From Chara braunii (lineage: Eukaryota > Streptophyta > Charophyceae > Charales > Characeae), in contig BFEA01000941.1 in assembly GCA_003427395.1 (NCBI GenBank), positions 231,147-280,838 of the forward strand: a stretch of 49,692 nt of DNA, read 5' to 3'. Under the pieces are notes generated by a model. That model was given only the letters and a program-made list of their open reading frames with translations. It was not told the DNA's origin and did no database searches. Positions 1 through 11,494 of the stretch are shown piece by piece. The translations under genes were made by a program, and so were the position numbers. Each line of letters begins with the position of its first letter. Position 1 is the stretch's first letter.

Positions 1-355
1 CACACCGTAGTAGCATTCAGGGTAGATCTAGGACGTCGAGAGAGGAACAGTCAGTGAGGAACAGTGAGGGAGGAACAGTGCAAGAGAGAGAGAGAAAGAG
101 AAAGAGAGAGAGAAAGAGACTATCGAGAGAGACAGGGAAAGAAAGAAAGAGAGAAGAGAAGCAGCCGAGGGAGGAGGAAGTTGGTTACATACTTGAGGCT
201 TGTTGCAGCGGTTCAAACCGCTTATTCTCAAACTTTTCCAATTGTATATTATTGCACCTTGAGTGGAACTTCGAATTTGCACTGTTCATGGACATCACTC
301 CAGCTTGTGTGAACTTCATCTGATTGCTCTCAATTTGCATGTTAGGTTCATTTCA
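1..355 (+). repeat. 5' LTR of gypsy element 1 (partial)
   Basis: Bases 1-355 repeat 7147-7574, including the aggaacagtg sub-repeats, the GA-rich run and the ending ggttcatttca. The 5' copy lacks a 23-bp stretch present at 7541-7563 and has a shorter GA tract. The LTR ends in CA immediately before the primer-binding site. Confidence 0.88.
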
Positions 356-356
356 C

Positions 357-374
357 TGGTATCGGAGCTGGAAC
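357..374 (+). other. Primer-binding site and leader of gypsy element 1
   Basis: tggtatcggagctggaac follows the LTR by one base. It is close to TGGTATCAGAGC, the plant initiator-Met-tRNA complement. Element 2 has the same variant TGGTATCGGAGC. A leader of about 540 nt without a supported gene follows to 911. Confidence 0.75.
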
Positions 375-911
375 CCGTTGCACTGAGGTGGTGGAAGAAA
401 GCCGGCAAGGCATAAGGCCGGCGGGTGTGTGTGTGTCGGGGTTTCACTGTAGCAGGCGAGAAGAAGGAAAAAGGTGCTAAATCAAGTTTGGAACGAGATC
501 TACACACCTGCAGAAGACGAAGACCGGCGGGGAGCGGCATCGTGAAGACCCAAGTGAAGTGCTTTCTGCCCTTAGCCCTACCTGCTGGATCTTTTTGCTG
601 TTTTTCTGGTGAAATTTCGACGTATTTTCTTGGTGACGGCTGCTGCACGTCAGTTATTGTAGGTGTCACTGTAGCGATAACCCCGTCAAGCTCGAGTCAG
701 ACCCTGAAGTAGGTAAGGATAAGTGTCGGGAGTAGGTCTAAGTGGTGAGGAGGTGGAGCACACTTACTTGCTGTGCTGAATTACCACTATGGATGACTAT
801 CCCATGTTCGCCTTCTTGGCTCTCTCCGTTGTATGGTAGCCACTGTTCCGCATTGTTTTTCCGCTGGGATTCTACCGGACTGTTAGACACTGTACCACGA
901 CCAAATCCAGT

Positions 912-2926
912 ATGACCACACGGCCATACTCAGCAACAGAAGAGGCCCAAATTGCTGAGAAGTTGAGGGAGCAGAGAGAAAGGAAAGAGGCAAAGAAGAA
1001 GCAAAAGGAGGAGGATTGAAAAAGAAGTTAGAAGAAGAGAAAATAAAAATGGAGGAAGAAATGAAGAGGAAGGAGGAAATGAAAAAACAAATGGAGGCGG
1101 AAGAAGAAGAAGAAGAAGAAGAGAGTTTGGTGAGAAGAGAAAAGGGTGACGGTGCACAAAGTGGCCAGGCGAGCCACTTACAAATCTACCAAGGCGGCGA
1201 GTGGGAATGGATGGAGAGATTTGGGTTCCGCAGTGAAATGCCCGATGAGGACGAGAAGGAGAAGCCAGAATTTGAAGCAAGGCTGGAGAAGGCCGAGCCT
1301 GAGGAGAGAGGGTTATTAATTGCAGAGAGGGATAACCTCCTCCATCAGCGGTTGTTAAGTCAAAAGAAGCGGGAGTTTGAAGAAAAGAAAAAGTTCAGGG
1401 AGGAGGGAGAAGCGCTCCAGCGAAGGTTGAAAGAGCAGAGGGGCAAGGAGACTGACACAAAGGAGGCTTTGACGCTCGTGACCGACGCCCTGCTGCACAC
1501 CGCCCAGGAACTGACCGCACTGCAGAAGACCGTTGGGAAATTGGAACGACGCCAAGAAAAATTTAAGGATACGTGGAACGATTTCCTCTGCGCATCCACT
1601 CACCGGATTGACGATAGGACCGCCAATTATGCTCCGCAGTTAGAAGACATCTTCACCAACAAGCTTGTGAACACCATCGCAACAGTAAAGATAGGCGACG
1701 ATGGTGGAGGAGAAGATGGTGGAGATCCGGGAGATGATGGAAAAAGAGGAGGAGATAAAAAAGGAGAGGTAAACCGAAAGGGGAATGAACAACGAACTGA
1801 AAGAGGAGAAAGGAGGGAGAAGATGAAGGTTAAGGTCCCGTGGACCTACAACGGGAAGAAAGAAGAGAACTTTTTGTGTTGGCAGGCAGCAATGGACACA
1901 TACATGTATGCGCAGTTAATCCCTTACCACGACCGTGTGTTGATGGCCAGTTCATGTCTTGGAGGGGACGCTGCCAACTTCGCCTTATCCTTGATGAAGG
2001 AAGCGGGTTGCTCGTCGATGGTAGAGTATTCCCAACGCAACCACATAGAGGACTTTATGAAAACTCTCAAGGAAAGGTTCGAGGACAAGAACCTGGCCCG
2101 GCGTACAGAGTACCTGATTCTCAACATCGGTAATCGCAGGTGGAAGAGTGTGTCCGCTTTGAAGTCCACAATGGACGAACTGCTGCAGTGTCCCGAGCAC
2201 GGGTTGACTCCCACGCAGATTCTGAACAACTTGGCAAGGGCACTTCCCAATCCTCTGAAGTCCCAATTGTACGCCCAGACAAAGGAAGAGGGCATGACGT
2301 ATGAAAAGTTCAGCAAGATTGTTGTAGACCAGGCCGGTTTCCTTCGAGAAGCAAATTACTATCATTATTGGAAGGATTTGCAGAAAGGGAACCGATGGAA
2401 GAACAAGAGTATATCCGGTAACATCGAGGGGAAGGACAGGCTTCTAGTTATATTTGAGGAGGGGGGAGTGGAGGCTTTACCCTACGAAAACATAGATTAC
2501 GGACTGGAAGACCCGGACAACAACCAATTAGCCCAGGGAGGGGACTATGCGGTTGTTGCAGCCCGTGGGGGAGGGCGACAAGGAGGTAGAGGAGGCCGAG
2601 GTAGAGGAGGCCGAGGAAGAGGTGGAGGTAGAGGACGCGGCTCCCAGGGGAGTAGCAGCGAAGGTAGCTACTATGTGGGAGGTAGGGGTAATGGTTCCCC
2701 GCAAGGTGGACGTGATTCTCCCTTCACAAGAGGAGGAGGTAGAGGGCGCAAGCCATGGCCAGCCCATCCCAGGATTGCTGATGGCGAGCCCTGGAAGGAG
2801 ATGGGCATTGACCAGACAGTGTGGCAGAAAAGGCTGAACGCCAATCAATGCTTGAAATGTGGTGATCCTCATCACATTGTCTGTTTTTGCCCCGACTACC
2901 GCTACCCAAAAGGGAGCAGCCAGTAG
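912..2926 (+). pseudogene. gag of gypsy element 1 (frameshifted near its start)
   Basis: The likely start is ATG 912, MTTRPYSATEEAQIAEKL, running into a Glu/Lys-rich coiled coil. This frame stops at 1017, and the reading continues one frame over to 2926, so a single-base shift lies near 1015. The long frame holds more EK-rich coil, a retrotransposon-gag-like helical region (about 1840-2340), an RG-rich stretch (about 2565-2640) and one zinc knuckle, CLKCGDPHHIVCFC (C-X2-C-X4-H-X4-C), at 2849-2890. The knuckle and RG repeats point to RNA binding during packaging. Confidence 0.85.
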
Positions 2927-3888
2927 GGGTGGCAGCTGCTCCTACAGGGCCTTCAGACTTAGACAGACAGATAGAAGCGCGCGCTGAACAGGCACCCTCC
3001 TGTCTGAAGAGCCCAATGGCAGAAGCTGATGCAGGCCCCCACCTAGATGGCTGTCCAAAGACCGCTTGTGCTAGGGTCTCTCTAGGTGGTTCCCTCGCAG
3101 GCATTGGTGATGAGCTGATCACTCGTCGCCCCGCCTGGGCTGAAATGAAGAAGAGAAGAGGACAACTAATTTTGGAAGATGTAGAGATTAGTCGGACGCG
3201 AGTAGGAGCCTTAGTGGATAGTGGCTCTACGCGTAGTTTTATTAGTAGAAGAGGACTGAAGAAGTTGCACTTAGGAATGAAGGTGCAGAAGTTGAGCGAG
3301 CCGGTAGTGAGTAGACTGGCCGATAATCGTGAGATGCGTGTGGAGGAATATGTCGAGGGGATCAAGGCATACTTCCGGTTAGAGGAGGGAAGGAAAGTAG
3401 AGAAGGTTTTGCATTCCCTCACCCTCTTAGTGGAAGACAACCTTCCCTTTGACTTGATTTTAGGGACAGACTGGGGAGAATCAGCCATGGCAGATGTCAA
3501 GATGGTTGAGCATGAGTGCTGGCTGCCCAGCCCCACCGGGGGCAAGAAAAAGATGAGGTTGTTCCATGAGTCCGGTCTAGAGTCCCACTTATTTGTTTGT
3601 TGTATGAGTGCCCCTGCGTTCGCCCGACACGTGACAAAGGAAAAATTGGAAGATCAGGTGTTTGTGGCCTATGTGAAACCGGTGAGTGAAGAGAGTAAGG
3701 GTGAAGACAACACGCCGCCCCAAGTGGAGAACCTGCTGCGAGAGTTTGCTGATGTCGGAGAAGCCCCAACCGGAGTAGTAGAGCGGGACGTCAAGCACCG
3801 GATTGAAATAGAGCCCGGTAGCAAGTCCCCAGGGGCCCAGTCTATAGAATGTCTCCCAAGGAACTGGATGAACTGCACAAACAACTAG
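2887..3888 (+). pseudogene. Retropepsin-like aspartic protease region, gypsy element 1
   Basis: This frame overlaps the end of gag by 40 nt in the -1 frame, as in elements that make Gag-Pol by frameshifting. It carries the active-site motif LVDSGSTRSF (about 3210-3240) and the second-half motif DLILGTDW (about 3450-3475), both usual for clan AA proteases. The frame ends at 3888 just after running into the RT start in another frame (indel near 3840), so the polyprotein is broken here. Confidence 0.85.
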
Positions 3889-4694
3889 ATGAGCTGATTC
3901 AGAAGGGGTGGATAAAGCCCAGTTCGTCACCATACGGTGCACCGGTTCTATTTGTGCCGAAGAAAAAGGGTGAACTGCGGTTGTGCATTGATTATCAGGG
4001 ATTGAATGCTATCACGGTCAAGAATGCTGAACCGTTGCCCCGGATTGATGACCTCTTAGACAGGGTGCAGGGATGTAAGTATTTCTCCAAGATAGATCTG
4101 AAGTCCGGGTACCACCAGGTTGAGGTACAGCCGGAGGACCAGCACAAGATGACCTTTAGGACTCGCTATGGTCACTACGAGTTTGTTGTGATGCCGTTTG
4201 GGTTGACCAATGCTCCTGCAACATTCCAAAGATGCATGAATGATCTGTTTAGAGATTGGTTGGATAAGTTTGTTGTAGTTTATTTAGATGATATTCTGAT
4301 CTTTAGCAAGAGCTTGGAGGAGCTTCAGAATCATCTACGTCAGATATTGACCAAAATGCGTGAGTCTAATTTTAAGATTAACCCGAAGAAGTGTGAGTGG
4401 GCCAAGCGTCAAGTCCTGTATTTGGGACACGTGGTAGATGGAGATGGAGTGAGACCGGAGGACGCCAAGATAGCAGCAATTCGTGACTGGCCAACCCCGC
4501 ACACGTTGACTGAGTTGCAGTCGTTCTTAGGACTGGCCAACTACTATCGGAAGTTCGTTCGTAACTTCACTTCCGTTGCTGCTCCTTTGCGTCGGCTGCT
4601 GCGAAAGGAAACTGTTTGGAATTGGGACAAGGACTGTACATCAGCCTTCAAGAAGTTGAAAAAGTCCCTTATCGAGTACCGGTCCTTAAAGTAG
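3849..4694 (+). pseudogene. Reverse transcriptase, gypsy element 1
   Basis: The frame begins at the [10 protein letters not shown] segment and includes [35 protein letters not shown] and the catalytic YLDDILIFS (around 4280). It ends with the thumb/connection region [15 protein letters not shown]. All the usual RT blocks are present and uninterrupted. The frame stops at 4694, shortly after the downstream RNase H takes over in another frame near 4670, a one-base shift. Confidence 0.93.
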
Positions 4695-5563
4695 CTGATC
4701 CATCCTTACCGTTTGTTGTAACTACCGATGCTAGCCAGTACGGCATTGACGCTGTTCTCCAACAGAATGATGGAGATGGGTACAGGCCCGTTGAGTTTAT
4801 GTCTTGCAGGCTCCCTAGTGAGAAGGTAGCAGCATCAACTTATGAGCATGAGCTCTTCGCCCTCAGACAGGCTTTAGACCATTGGCAACACTACCTGCTA
4901 GGACGACACTTCAAGGTATACTCAGATCATGAAACTCTGCGTTGGTTAAAGACCCAGACCCGCATGACTCCTGAGTTGACTAGCTGGGCTGGGGAGATTG
5001 ATCAGTTTGATTTTGAGTTGAAACCAGTCAAGGGTAAGTACAATGTCGTTGCTGATGCATTGAGCAGACGTGCAGATTTCTTTGGTGCAATAGTGACTTA
5101 CCTAGACGTTGGCGCAGATCTGCAGCAAAAGATCAAGGCTGCATACACTGATGATCCCGTGTATAGCACGCTGATAAAGAAGGTGCAGACCACACCTCAG
5201 GAAGTCGGTGATTTCAGAATGGTCAATGGACTGCTGTTTGAAAAGACTGATGTGCATGATAGGCTCTGCATACCGTGTAATGAAGAGGTACGCAGTCTGA
5301 TCCTAGGGGAATGCCACGATACTGAAGGCCACTTTGGCTGGCGGAAGACCTATGCTACCCTACTAAGGTCCTACACGTGGCCAGGCATGAAACATGATTG
5401 TATCACCTACATCCAAGGCTGCCAAGTATGTCAGAGGAACAAGAGTTCCACGCAGCCTCCCCTCGGACTGTTGAAACCCTTGCCTATCCCATCTGGTCCC
5501 GGTGAATTTGTATCTATAGATTTCATGGACACTAAGGTCAAGAGTCGTAGTGGGAAGAGTTAG
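4616..5563 (+). pseudogene. RNase H and integrase N-terminus, gypsy element 1
   Basis: Real homology starts near 4670 ([12 protein letters not shown]). TTDASQYG and YEHELFAL, DHETLRWL and NVVADALSRR mark RNase H. The integrase zinc domain follows: CHDTEGHFG then CQVC (H-X4-H ... C-X2-C), and the core begins at FVSIDFMD, which holds the first catalytic Asp. An in-frame TAG at 5561 cuts it off from the rest of the core. Confidence 0.9.
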
Positions 5564-5566
5564 GTC

Positions 5567-5992
5567 ATGGTCGCAGTTGACAGGTTTAGTGAATTCGCCG
5601 TTTTTGTACCATTACCTGTTGAAGCAAAGACAGATCTGGTCATCAAAGAGTTCTTTAATCATTGGGTCAAGGATTACGGTCACCCGTTGAGCATAGTTAG
5701 TGACCGAGATAACCGGTTCACAGGGGAACAGTGGCAGCAGTTAATGAAGGTCTATGGATCTCAGTTAGCTATGTCATCTGGTCGCCACCCTGAGACAAAT
5801 GGCCAGACCGAGCAGATGAACAAGATTCTACAGCAAGTACTGCGTATGTACATTAGACCAGATCAGTTAGATTGGGATGAACATCTTCCCAAAGTAGCTA
5901 GTGCGTATAACAACTCGGTTCACCTAGCTACCTCGCGGACCCCGAACGAGCTCCATAGAAGCTGGAGTCCCCGACGTCCCATAGACTGTTAA
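5567..5992 (+). pseudogene. Integrase catalytic core, gypsy element 1
   Basis: This is the same frame as the preceding piece after the TAG. MVAVDRFSEFAVFVPL, SIVSDRDNRFTGEQW (second Asp) and ETNGQTEQMN (catalytic Glu) match the DDE core. It ends shortly after PNELHRSWSPRRPID, where a one-base shift moves the frame. Confidence 0.88.
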
Positions 5993-6605
5993 TCCGGATC
6001 AGATCCAGAGACTGCCACCTGGCACACGTGAGTTTGCCATTCAGTATGAGAAGGATTTGCAACGGGTGGCTGAGAACATCCGGAAGGCCCAGTATCAAAT
6101 GATGGAACAGGCGAACAAGCACCGTCGTCCGTCACAGTTTGCGATAGGTGATCTTGTCTAGGTCAAGTCTAAAGAGTTTATTCCCGAGGAAGGGATTTCG
6201 CAGAAGTTGCTACCTGCCTACAGAGGGTCATGGCAAGTGCTAGATGTCAAAGGTGACGCAGATGGACCGTCATACACCTTCGAGATTCCACCCCATTTGC
6301 ACACCTATCCGGTTTTTCACGCTTCTAAGCTCCTTCCCTGTGTGACTAATGATGTATTTCCCTCGTGCAGATCTATGATTCCACCTGATATGGACGGAAG
6401 ATATGATGTCGAGAAGATTGTAGCTGAGGACACCTTCCGTACAGATCGTAGAGGGAGGCCACAGAGACAATACAAGGTCAGATTTGCTTATCAGAATCCC
6501 AGCGAAGATCGCTGGTTCACCAGGGATGAGTTAGTTCAGACAGCCCCTCATATAATGTCATACTACGAGCGGGCACGCAGAGGATTGAACATCTATGATC
6601 GCTAA
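5991..6605 (+). pseudogene. Post-integrase and chromodomain-like C-terminus, gypsy element 1
   Basis: The frame runs through NIRKAQYQMMEQANKHRRP and FAIGDLV, with an in-frame TAG at 6160 where related elements have Trp. It continues LLPAYRGSWQVLDVKG, HTYPVFHASKLLPC and the segment YDVEKIVAEDTF ... QYKVRFAYQNPSEDRWF, a chromodomain-like fold used for targeting in chromoviruses. It ends at 6605, 45 nt before the 3' LTR. Confidence 0.85.
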
Positions 6606-6637
6606 AGTTCTGACTTTTCTCAGAGGACCTCGAAATT

Positions 6638-6650
6638 AGGCCGGCGGGAG
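6638..6650 (+). other. Polypurine tract of gypsy element 1
   Basis: aggccggcgggag lies directly before the TG that opens the 3' LTR, the position of the plus-strand primer. Confidence 0.55.
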
Positions 6651-7262
6651 TGAATGGATTCACACTGCAAGCTTTCCCAGTCCCGGTTACAGGGTCCTAC
6701 ATCATCCCAGTCCCAGGCCCCCGTCGATTAGAATCTTAGGGCCTGTAGGATCAGGCGTCNCAGTCCGGTTGGCTACAGTACCGTACAGTACCTGTAGGAG
6801 CATGTCGAATCCCCAAAAAGTACAATTTTGCAGCAGCCTCACAAGAAAGTTGGGAACTTTCCCAAATTAGCATTTTGGCAAGGCAGAGGCCGAAGGAGGC
6901 CAGTACCGATTGAAGCAGGAACGAAACAGTCCACTGCAACTATATATCTTGGACTGCAGTGTCAAAAGGGTCACTTGTTCATTTCGCAGAATTGTGGAAG
7001 CGTTGCGAGAGCTTGTGCGATCAAGCGACCTGGACGAAGGAGCACAAGGGCCGAGAAGTGCGCAGTGCCTGGCTGCTACAGTCAGCCATAGCCAGGCGAG
7101 AGGGGAGAGGTTCCCCGGTGGCCATAGCCACCCAGGATCAGTAAGGCACACCGTAGTAGCATTCAGGGTAGATCTAGGACGTCGAGAGAGGAACAGTCAG
7201 TGAGGAACAGTGAGGGAGGAACAGTGCAAGAGAGAGAGAGANACAGTGAGGGAGGAACAGTG

Positions 7263-7317
<55 letters not shown>

Positions 7318-7574
7318 ATCGAGAGAGACAGGGAAAGAAAGAAAGAGAGAAGAGAAGCAGCCGAGGGAGGAGGAAGTTGGTTACATACCTGAGGCTTGTT
7401 GCAGCGGTTCAAACCACTTATTCTCAAACTTTTCCAATTGTATATTATTGCACCTTGAGTGGAACTTCGAATTTGCACTGTTCATGGACATCACTCCAGC
7501 CTGTGTGAACTTCATCTGATTGCTCTCAATTTGCATGTTATATTCTAAGATTGAATCTTGAGAGGTTCATTTCA
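6651..7574 (+). repeat. 3' LTR of gypsy element 1
   Basis: It starts TGAATGG after the polypurine tract and ends TTCA at 7574, about 924 bp. The part from 7147 repeats the window's first 355 bases. It contains single Ns at 6760 and 7242. The second sits between two copies of the same ~40-bp sequence and looks like an unmerged assembly join. A (GA)n run follows at about 7264-7315. Confidence 0.85.
7264..7315 (+). repeat. (GA)n microsatellite in LTR
   Basis: An almost pure GA run inside the 3' LTR. The 5' LTR has a shorter, interrupted version at about 86-120. Open frames here are only reading-through of the repeat. Confidence 0.95.
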
Positions 7575-9738
7575 CCCCTTTCCCTCCCCCCCTCTCCCAT
7601 CCCAATCCTTCTTCATCCTGACCACGAGCTCATCCTCCTGATTCTTTAATGACTAGCCATACCGCCCTTTATCATCCTTACCCCAAACCAATCCTATCCA
7701 GTTTAATTCCCTTGCGGAAAAAAAGTGCCAAAAATTATATTCCGTTCTGTGGACGTGCTTGGCTAGCATAAGAGTCATAACACACGGTCATCTGTAGTGG
7801 TTGGGTGTATCTATGAATACGTGCTAGAGAGATGCGTGCAATGAATTGCAGCTTTCTATGGGCGTGTCCCATTGTGAGGCCTCCCCTGGGGGTTGATCCC
7901 ATGACCTGTCCCTCACTGGGGCTTGGCTGCTCGTGAAGTTGTAGGTCGTACTTTTGTCGTTCTGCCTTTTCAATGTTTTGTCGTTTCTGCGATAATTGGA
8001 AACTGGGAGGCGCGTAGGTCTTTCTTTCGTCAGGTCTTAGGTTGTGTCCCCTTTTGGTCTGTTTTTTCTGTCTAGATGCAGATGTAGATAGGCCATAGAT
8101 GATATGCAGTTGCTGCATTTGTACGTCTATGGAGTCGGGTAGAAGTAGGCCACGCGTGATTGGGGTTCTTTTTTATTCATTTTTTTTTTAAGTTTGCTGG
8201 GAGCAGGTTGGTGACTTGAACAGCTCTAAAATTAGCGCTGGACATCTTCATCTTCACCGTGCTGGAGGTAGCCATAGCTGGGGCGCCCTGGCACCTCGAG
8301 GAGCAGCGCCTGACTGGGGTTTGGTTTTTGAGTCCGCTGAGCTCCCTCCTGGCCACCGTTCCTGTTTGGGAGGTTGACGCCGCCGCTGGTTTATCAAGCG
8401 GCTATTTGATCGTTGCTGCCCTGTCGAGGCAGCCATCTTCTTCTTCATATCAAAGTTCACCACCTTCTTCTTCATGGTGATTACTCGCACGGCTGATTGC
8501 CCATCTGACCTATGTCAGATCAGCACGTGCAACTTGAGAGCAGATGGGAACTGGGCGCTGATTGCGCTGGACGCCATACCTGTGTTCGCGAGTTGTTGGA
8601 GAGAGGAACATTATTGTCGAGGGTTGATCGATTGAGATTTTTTTTTTTTTTTTTTTTTTTTAACCGAAACATCTGTGGCAACCTGCTATTGGAGGTGATA
8701 CGAGCATCCTCCAATAGCAAGCCCGATTGAGATTCTTGTTGGCCGTGTACTCGATCGAGCTGAATTGATTGAAGACTATTTTCTTTCAAGTCCATATCTG
8801 GTTTTGGCTTCCGCTGTGCAATTCTCTCTCTCATTGGCTATAGTATATGGTGTGAATCTGCTCTCTCCAGTCTGCAAGGGAACAATTGAATGTGGTTTTC
8901 GATCATGAATCAATTGAGCACATAACATGCGGATGGGTCCGGTGCTGCTAAAGGAAACGCGGCGTGTATGGGTGTATTTCAATTGCCATCAGATTCTGTG
9001 AACTGGAACTTGAAAGTCACTGATTTTTGCATTACGCAGGCTGTAGACTTGTCGTCTGTACTGAGTGTCCGATACCCTTCACTTATTCATCATGTCATTT
9101 CGCTGTTATGGACGTTTTCATTTCGTAATACTTCACAGTACAGTCCGTACCTTTATTCGTGGCACCAGAGGTGGCCCTTCAATCATGAATGCCGTGCATA
9201 ACTGTACAAGTGAAGCACCAGCCCGAATTTTCACGTACGCATCCTCGCCACTGCATGCGACAATCGTGAGAAGCAGCGTGCAATGTCAGAAACCAAAGCA
9301 CATACATAGACGATAGAACACATCTGTTACGTTGTGCCTTCCTTGTCGCTGCCACTTACTTCGTGCCTTCCTTCGTGCCTTCCTTCCCGCTGCCAGTTCC
9401 AGTTACATTACCTATCTACAGCTCATGTTGGTCATTTTGAAAATTCAACTGTATCCGGTCGACATGGGACATGGTCACCAATTTTACACCAATCCCCAGC
9501 AAATTATGAGGAGATAAAATGCCTGCAAAAAGTGCAGGTGTAGGCATTTAGCCCTGCTACCTGATTTTGGAAACTGAGCGAAGATGACATTAACTACAAT
9601 TGTAAATAAATTTAATAAATCATTATGGCATCGCCACACCCACATTGCATCAATAGCAACATGGCAATTGCACATTTCTCGGTCAAACTGTTGGAGCAGA
9701 GGGGTCCATGTGTGTGTGCGTGTGTGTGGTGGTGGGAG

Positions 9739-9739
<1 letters not shown>
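7575..9739. other. Non-coding stretch, no gene seen
   Basis: I see no conserved protein or RNA. It holds a 24-T run (8638-8661) next to a small inverted repeat, gctattggagg ... cctccaatagc (about 8680-8713). It also has short ttccttcgtgcc repeats near 9340-9390. If DHODH continues leftward, this is intron. Confidence 0.6.

Positions 9740-9812
<73 letters not shown>
9740..9812 (+). repeat. (GA)n microsatellite
   Basis: About 36 uninterrupted GA units following a GT-rich stretch. It is followed by pyrimidine-rich DNA (9990-10060) with no gene. Confidence 0.97.
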
Positions 9813-9817
<5 letters not shown>

Positions 9818-10060
9818 GCATTATCTGAGTTCACTAGCAAACCTGGAAATTCCTCCACAACCAATGATAGGAATCTTTCCCTGCACAAAACACCGCTCCC
9901 CACCCCCCATCCCACAAAGGAATTTGCACACATAAGACAAAAAAACGCAACACCAATCCACGAGTTATGCAGTTGACAATAATCATATTTAAATCATAAA
10001 AGTGCCCCTTTCCCCACCCTCACCCACCCTCCCCCTCTCTTCCCCCACCCCCATTATATA

Positions 10061-10319
10061 TATATATCGTCACAAACAGAACTGCCCGGTAAACCATAGG
10101 CAGAGAGAGAGAAGAGGACAACAAACGAGGGGCTGTGACAAACTGTTTCGTCGGAGTTTCACCGACTATATATATATATATATCGTCACAAACTTCTGTG
10201 ACAATATATAACGATATATATCGTCAAATAGAACTGCCCGGTAAACCGTAGGCAGAGAGGGAGAAGAGGACAACAAACGAGGGGCTGTGACAAACTGTTT
10301 CGTCGGAGTTTCACCGACT
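10061..10319. repeat. Duplicated ~105-bp unit with TATATA borders
   Basis: Copies at 10061-10167 and 10214-10319 share atatatcgtca, actgcccggtaaacc, aacaaacgaggggctgtgac and ttcgtcggagtttcaccgac, with few differences. Each is preceded by a (TA)n stretch. No coding potential is seen. From 10320 to 10904 there is no recognisable gene. Confidence 0.9.
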
Positions 10320-10904
10320 CATCAGGAGGCTATATATAATATATATAATAATGAAAATCATGACAGTTGACCACTGAGAAGACAAGGAAAGGAAACACTG
10401 ATCAAGGGATAAACGGTGTGAAAGCTGTGTGGAGTGTGGATCAGCGACTGAGGATAAGTATCTACTTTTTTAAAGTTTTTTTTTTCCTTTTTTTTCTTTT
10501 AGCAGGATAAGACAGATAAAGGAACTGTGGGTGATATGGAAACACAGATGCACTCTGGCAATCAAGGGTGCAGAGGTGGCTAGGGAAGAAATGTGGTCAT
10601 TGCTGCTGAGCATGAGACGGAAATCAGGAGCAGATGGCGGAGAATAGTCTATGAGACACAGACCAGAAGGACAAGCAACCAAGAAACAGACCTTCATGAG
10701 GAACTGGCTGCTAAAGGGCAAGGTGGCGACGATAGTTCACAACAGGTTGAGGTCGAAGAAATGGCACCAGGCACAATCATGAAGTCTATAAGGTCTCCTG
10801 CCGGGGTGCCCTGGCGGAAGGCCAAGAAGGCCCCGAAGGGGGATCAACAACAAGGCAAACCGGACACACAATGAAGGACAAGGACAAGCAACAGAACACT
10901 TTAT

Positions 10905-11097
10905 CTTGACGAGAGAGGAAGGTGGTTTTGCTCTGCTATCTATGGTTTTTCCTGCTGATTTGCATGTTAACGCAGTCCATGTTTCGAAAATGAACCTGTA
11001 TTGCATGCTCTCTTTGTCGAAACATGGACTGCGTTAACATCTAAATCAACATGGAACCATAGATAGCAGAGCAAAACCACCTTCCTCTCTCGTCAAG
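10905..11097. repeat. Long foldback (inverted repeat, ~80-bp arms)
   Basis: cttgacgagagaggaaggtg at 10905 is the reverse complement of the end at 11078-11097. The arms stay paired through tttgctctgctatctatgg and gttaacgcagtccatgtttc, leaving a loop of about 30 bp near 10990-11018. It resembles a foldback transposon or hairpin locus. No terminal protein gene is present. Confidence 0.9.
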
Positions 11098-11327
11098 GTG
11101 GTATGGCATCTCCACACACATATCCACACACAACCCTACGCTACACAACGCGATCAGGCTACAGACTGAGAAGAAGATCCGCAGCAACAGACCAGATACT
11201 TTTTTGCAGAGCGCTGGAGGAAACACCTGGAAGTAGAGCCAGAAATCCTTTTAACCAAATACCCTCAAACCAAATAGCATCAATCCATCGTCCTAAATTC
11301 AGAGGTCGACAGTGGCTAATCCTATAG

Positions 11328-11441
11328 CTACCGTCTAAACCCGAATAGAATGCCTGGTAATTATCGCCGTATCTGGGCTGAACGTTGTGCCAAATACAGC
11401 TATAATGACTGGGCGTTATATTCATCGGGCGAAGATGCTAG
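11328..11441. mobile_element. Foldback MITE family A, copy 1 (diverged)
   Basis: It runs from ctaccgtctaaacccgaata through caaatacagctataatgact to cgggcgaagatgctag. This is the ~110-bp palindromic family described in the findings, here with several mismatches in the arms. Confidence 0.8.
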
Positions 11442-11494
11442 CAGTCCCCCTAAATCAATGACTAAACGTCAGATGAAGAAGGGAAGATAGAAGT

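Larger units (their letters stand above)
1..7574 (+). mobile_element. Ty3/gypsy LTR retrotransposon 1, decayed, 5' end cut by window
   Basis: The order is LTR, tRNA-type primer site, gag, protease, RT, RNase H, integrase, chromodomain-like tail, polypurine tract and LTR, which is the Ty3/gypsy (Metaviridae-type) order. The domains lie in at least four reading frames separated by single-base shifts plus two in-frame TAG codons, so the copy cannot make a full polyprotein. Position 1 falls inside the 5' LTR, so the upstream target-site copy is not visible. If DHODH continues left, the element sits in its intron, antisense to it. Confidence 0.93.

Noticed and set aside
8254-8490. Short basic frames near 8250-8490
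   Set aside because: Similar-length frames exist on both strands, with no motif, start context or homology I can recognise.
9584-9976. Glu/Arg-alternating proteins over 9740-9812 and in the element 1 LTRs
   Set aside because: Translation of (GA)n microsatellites.
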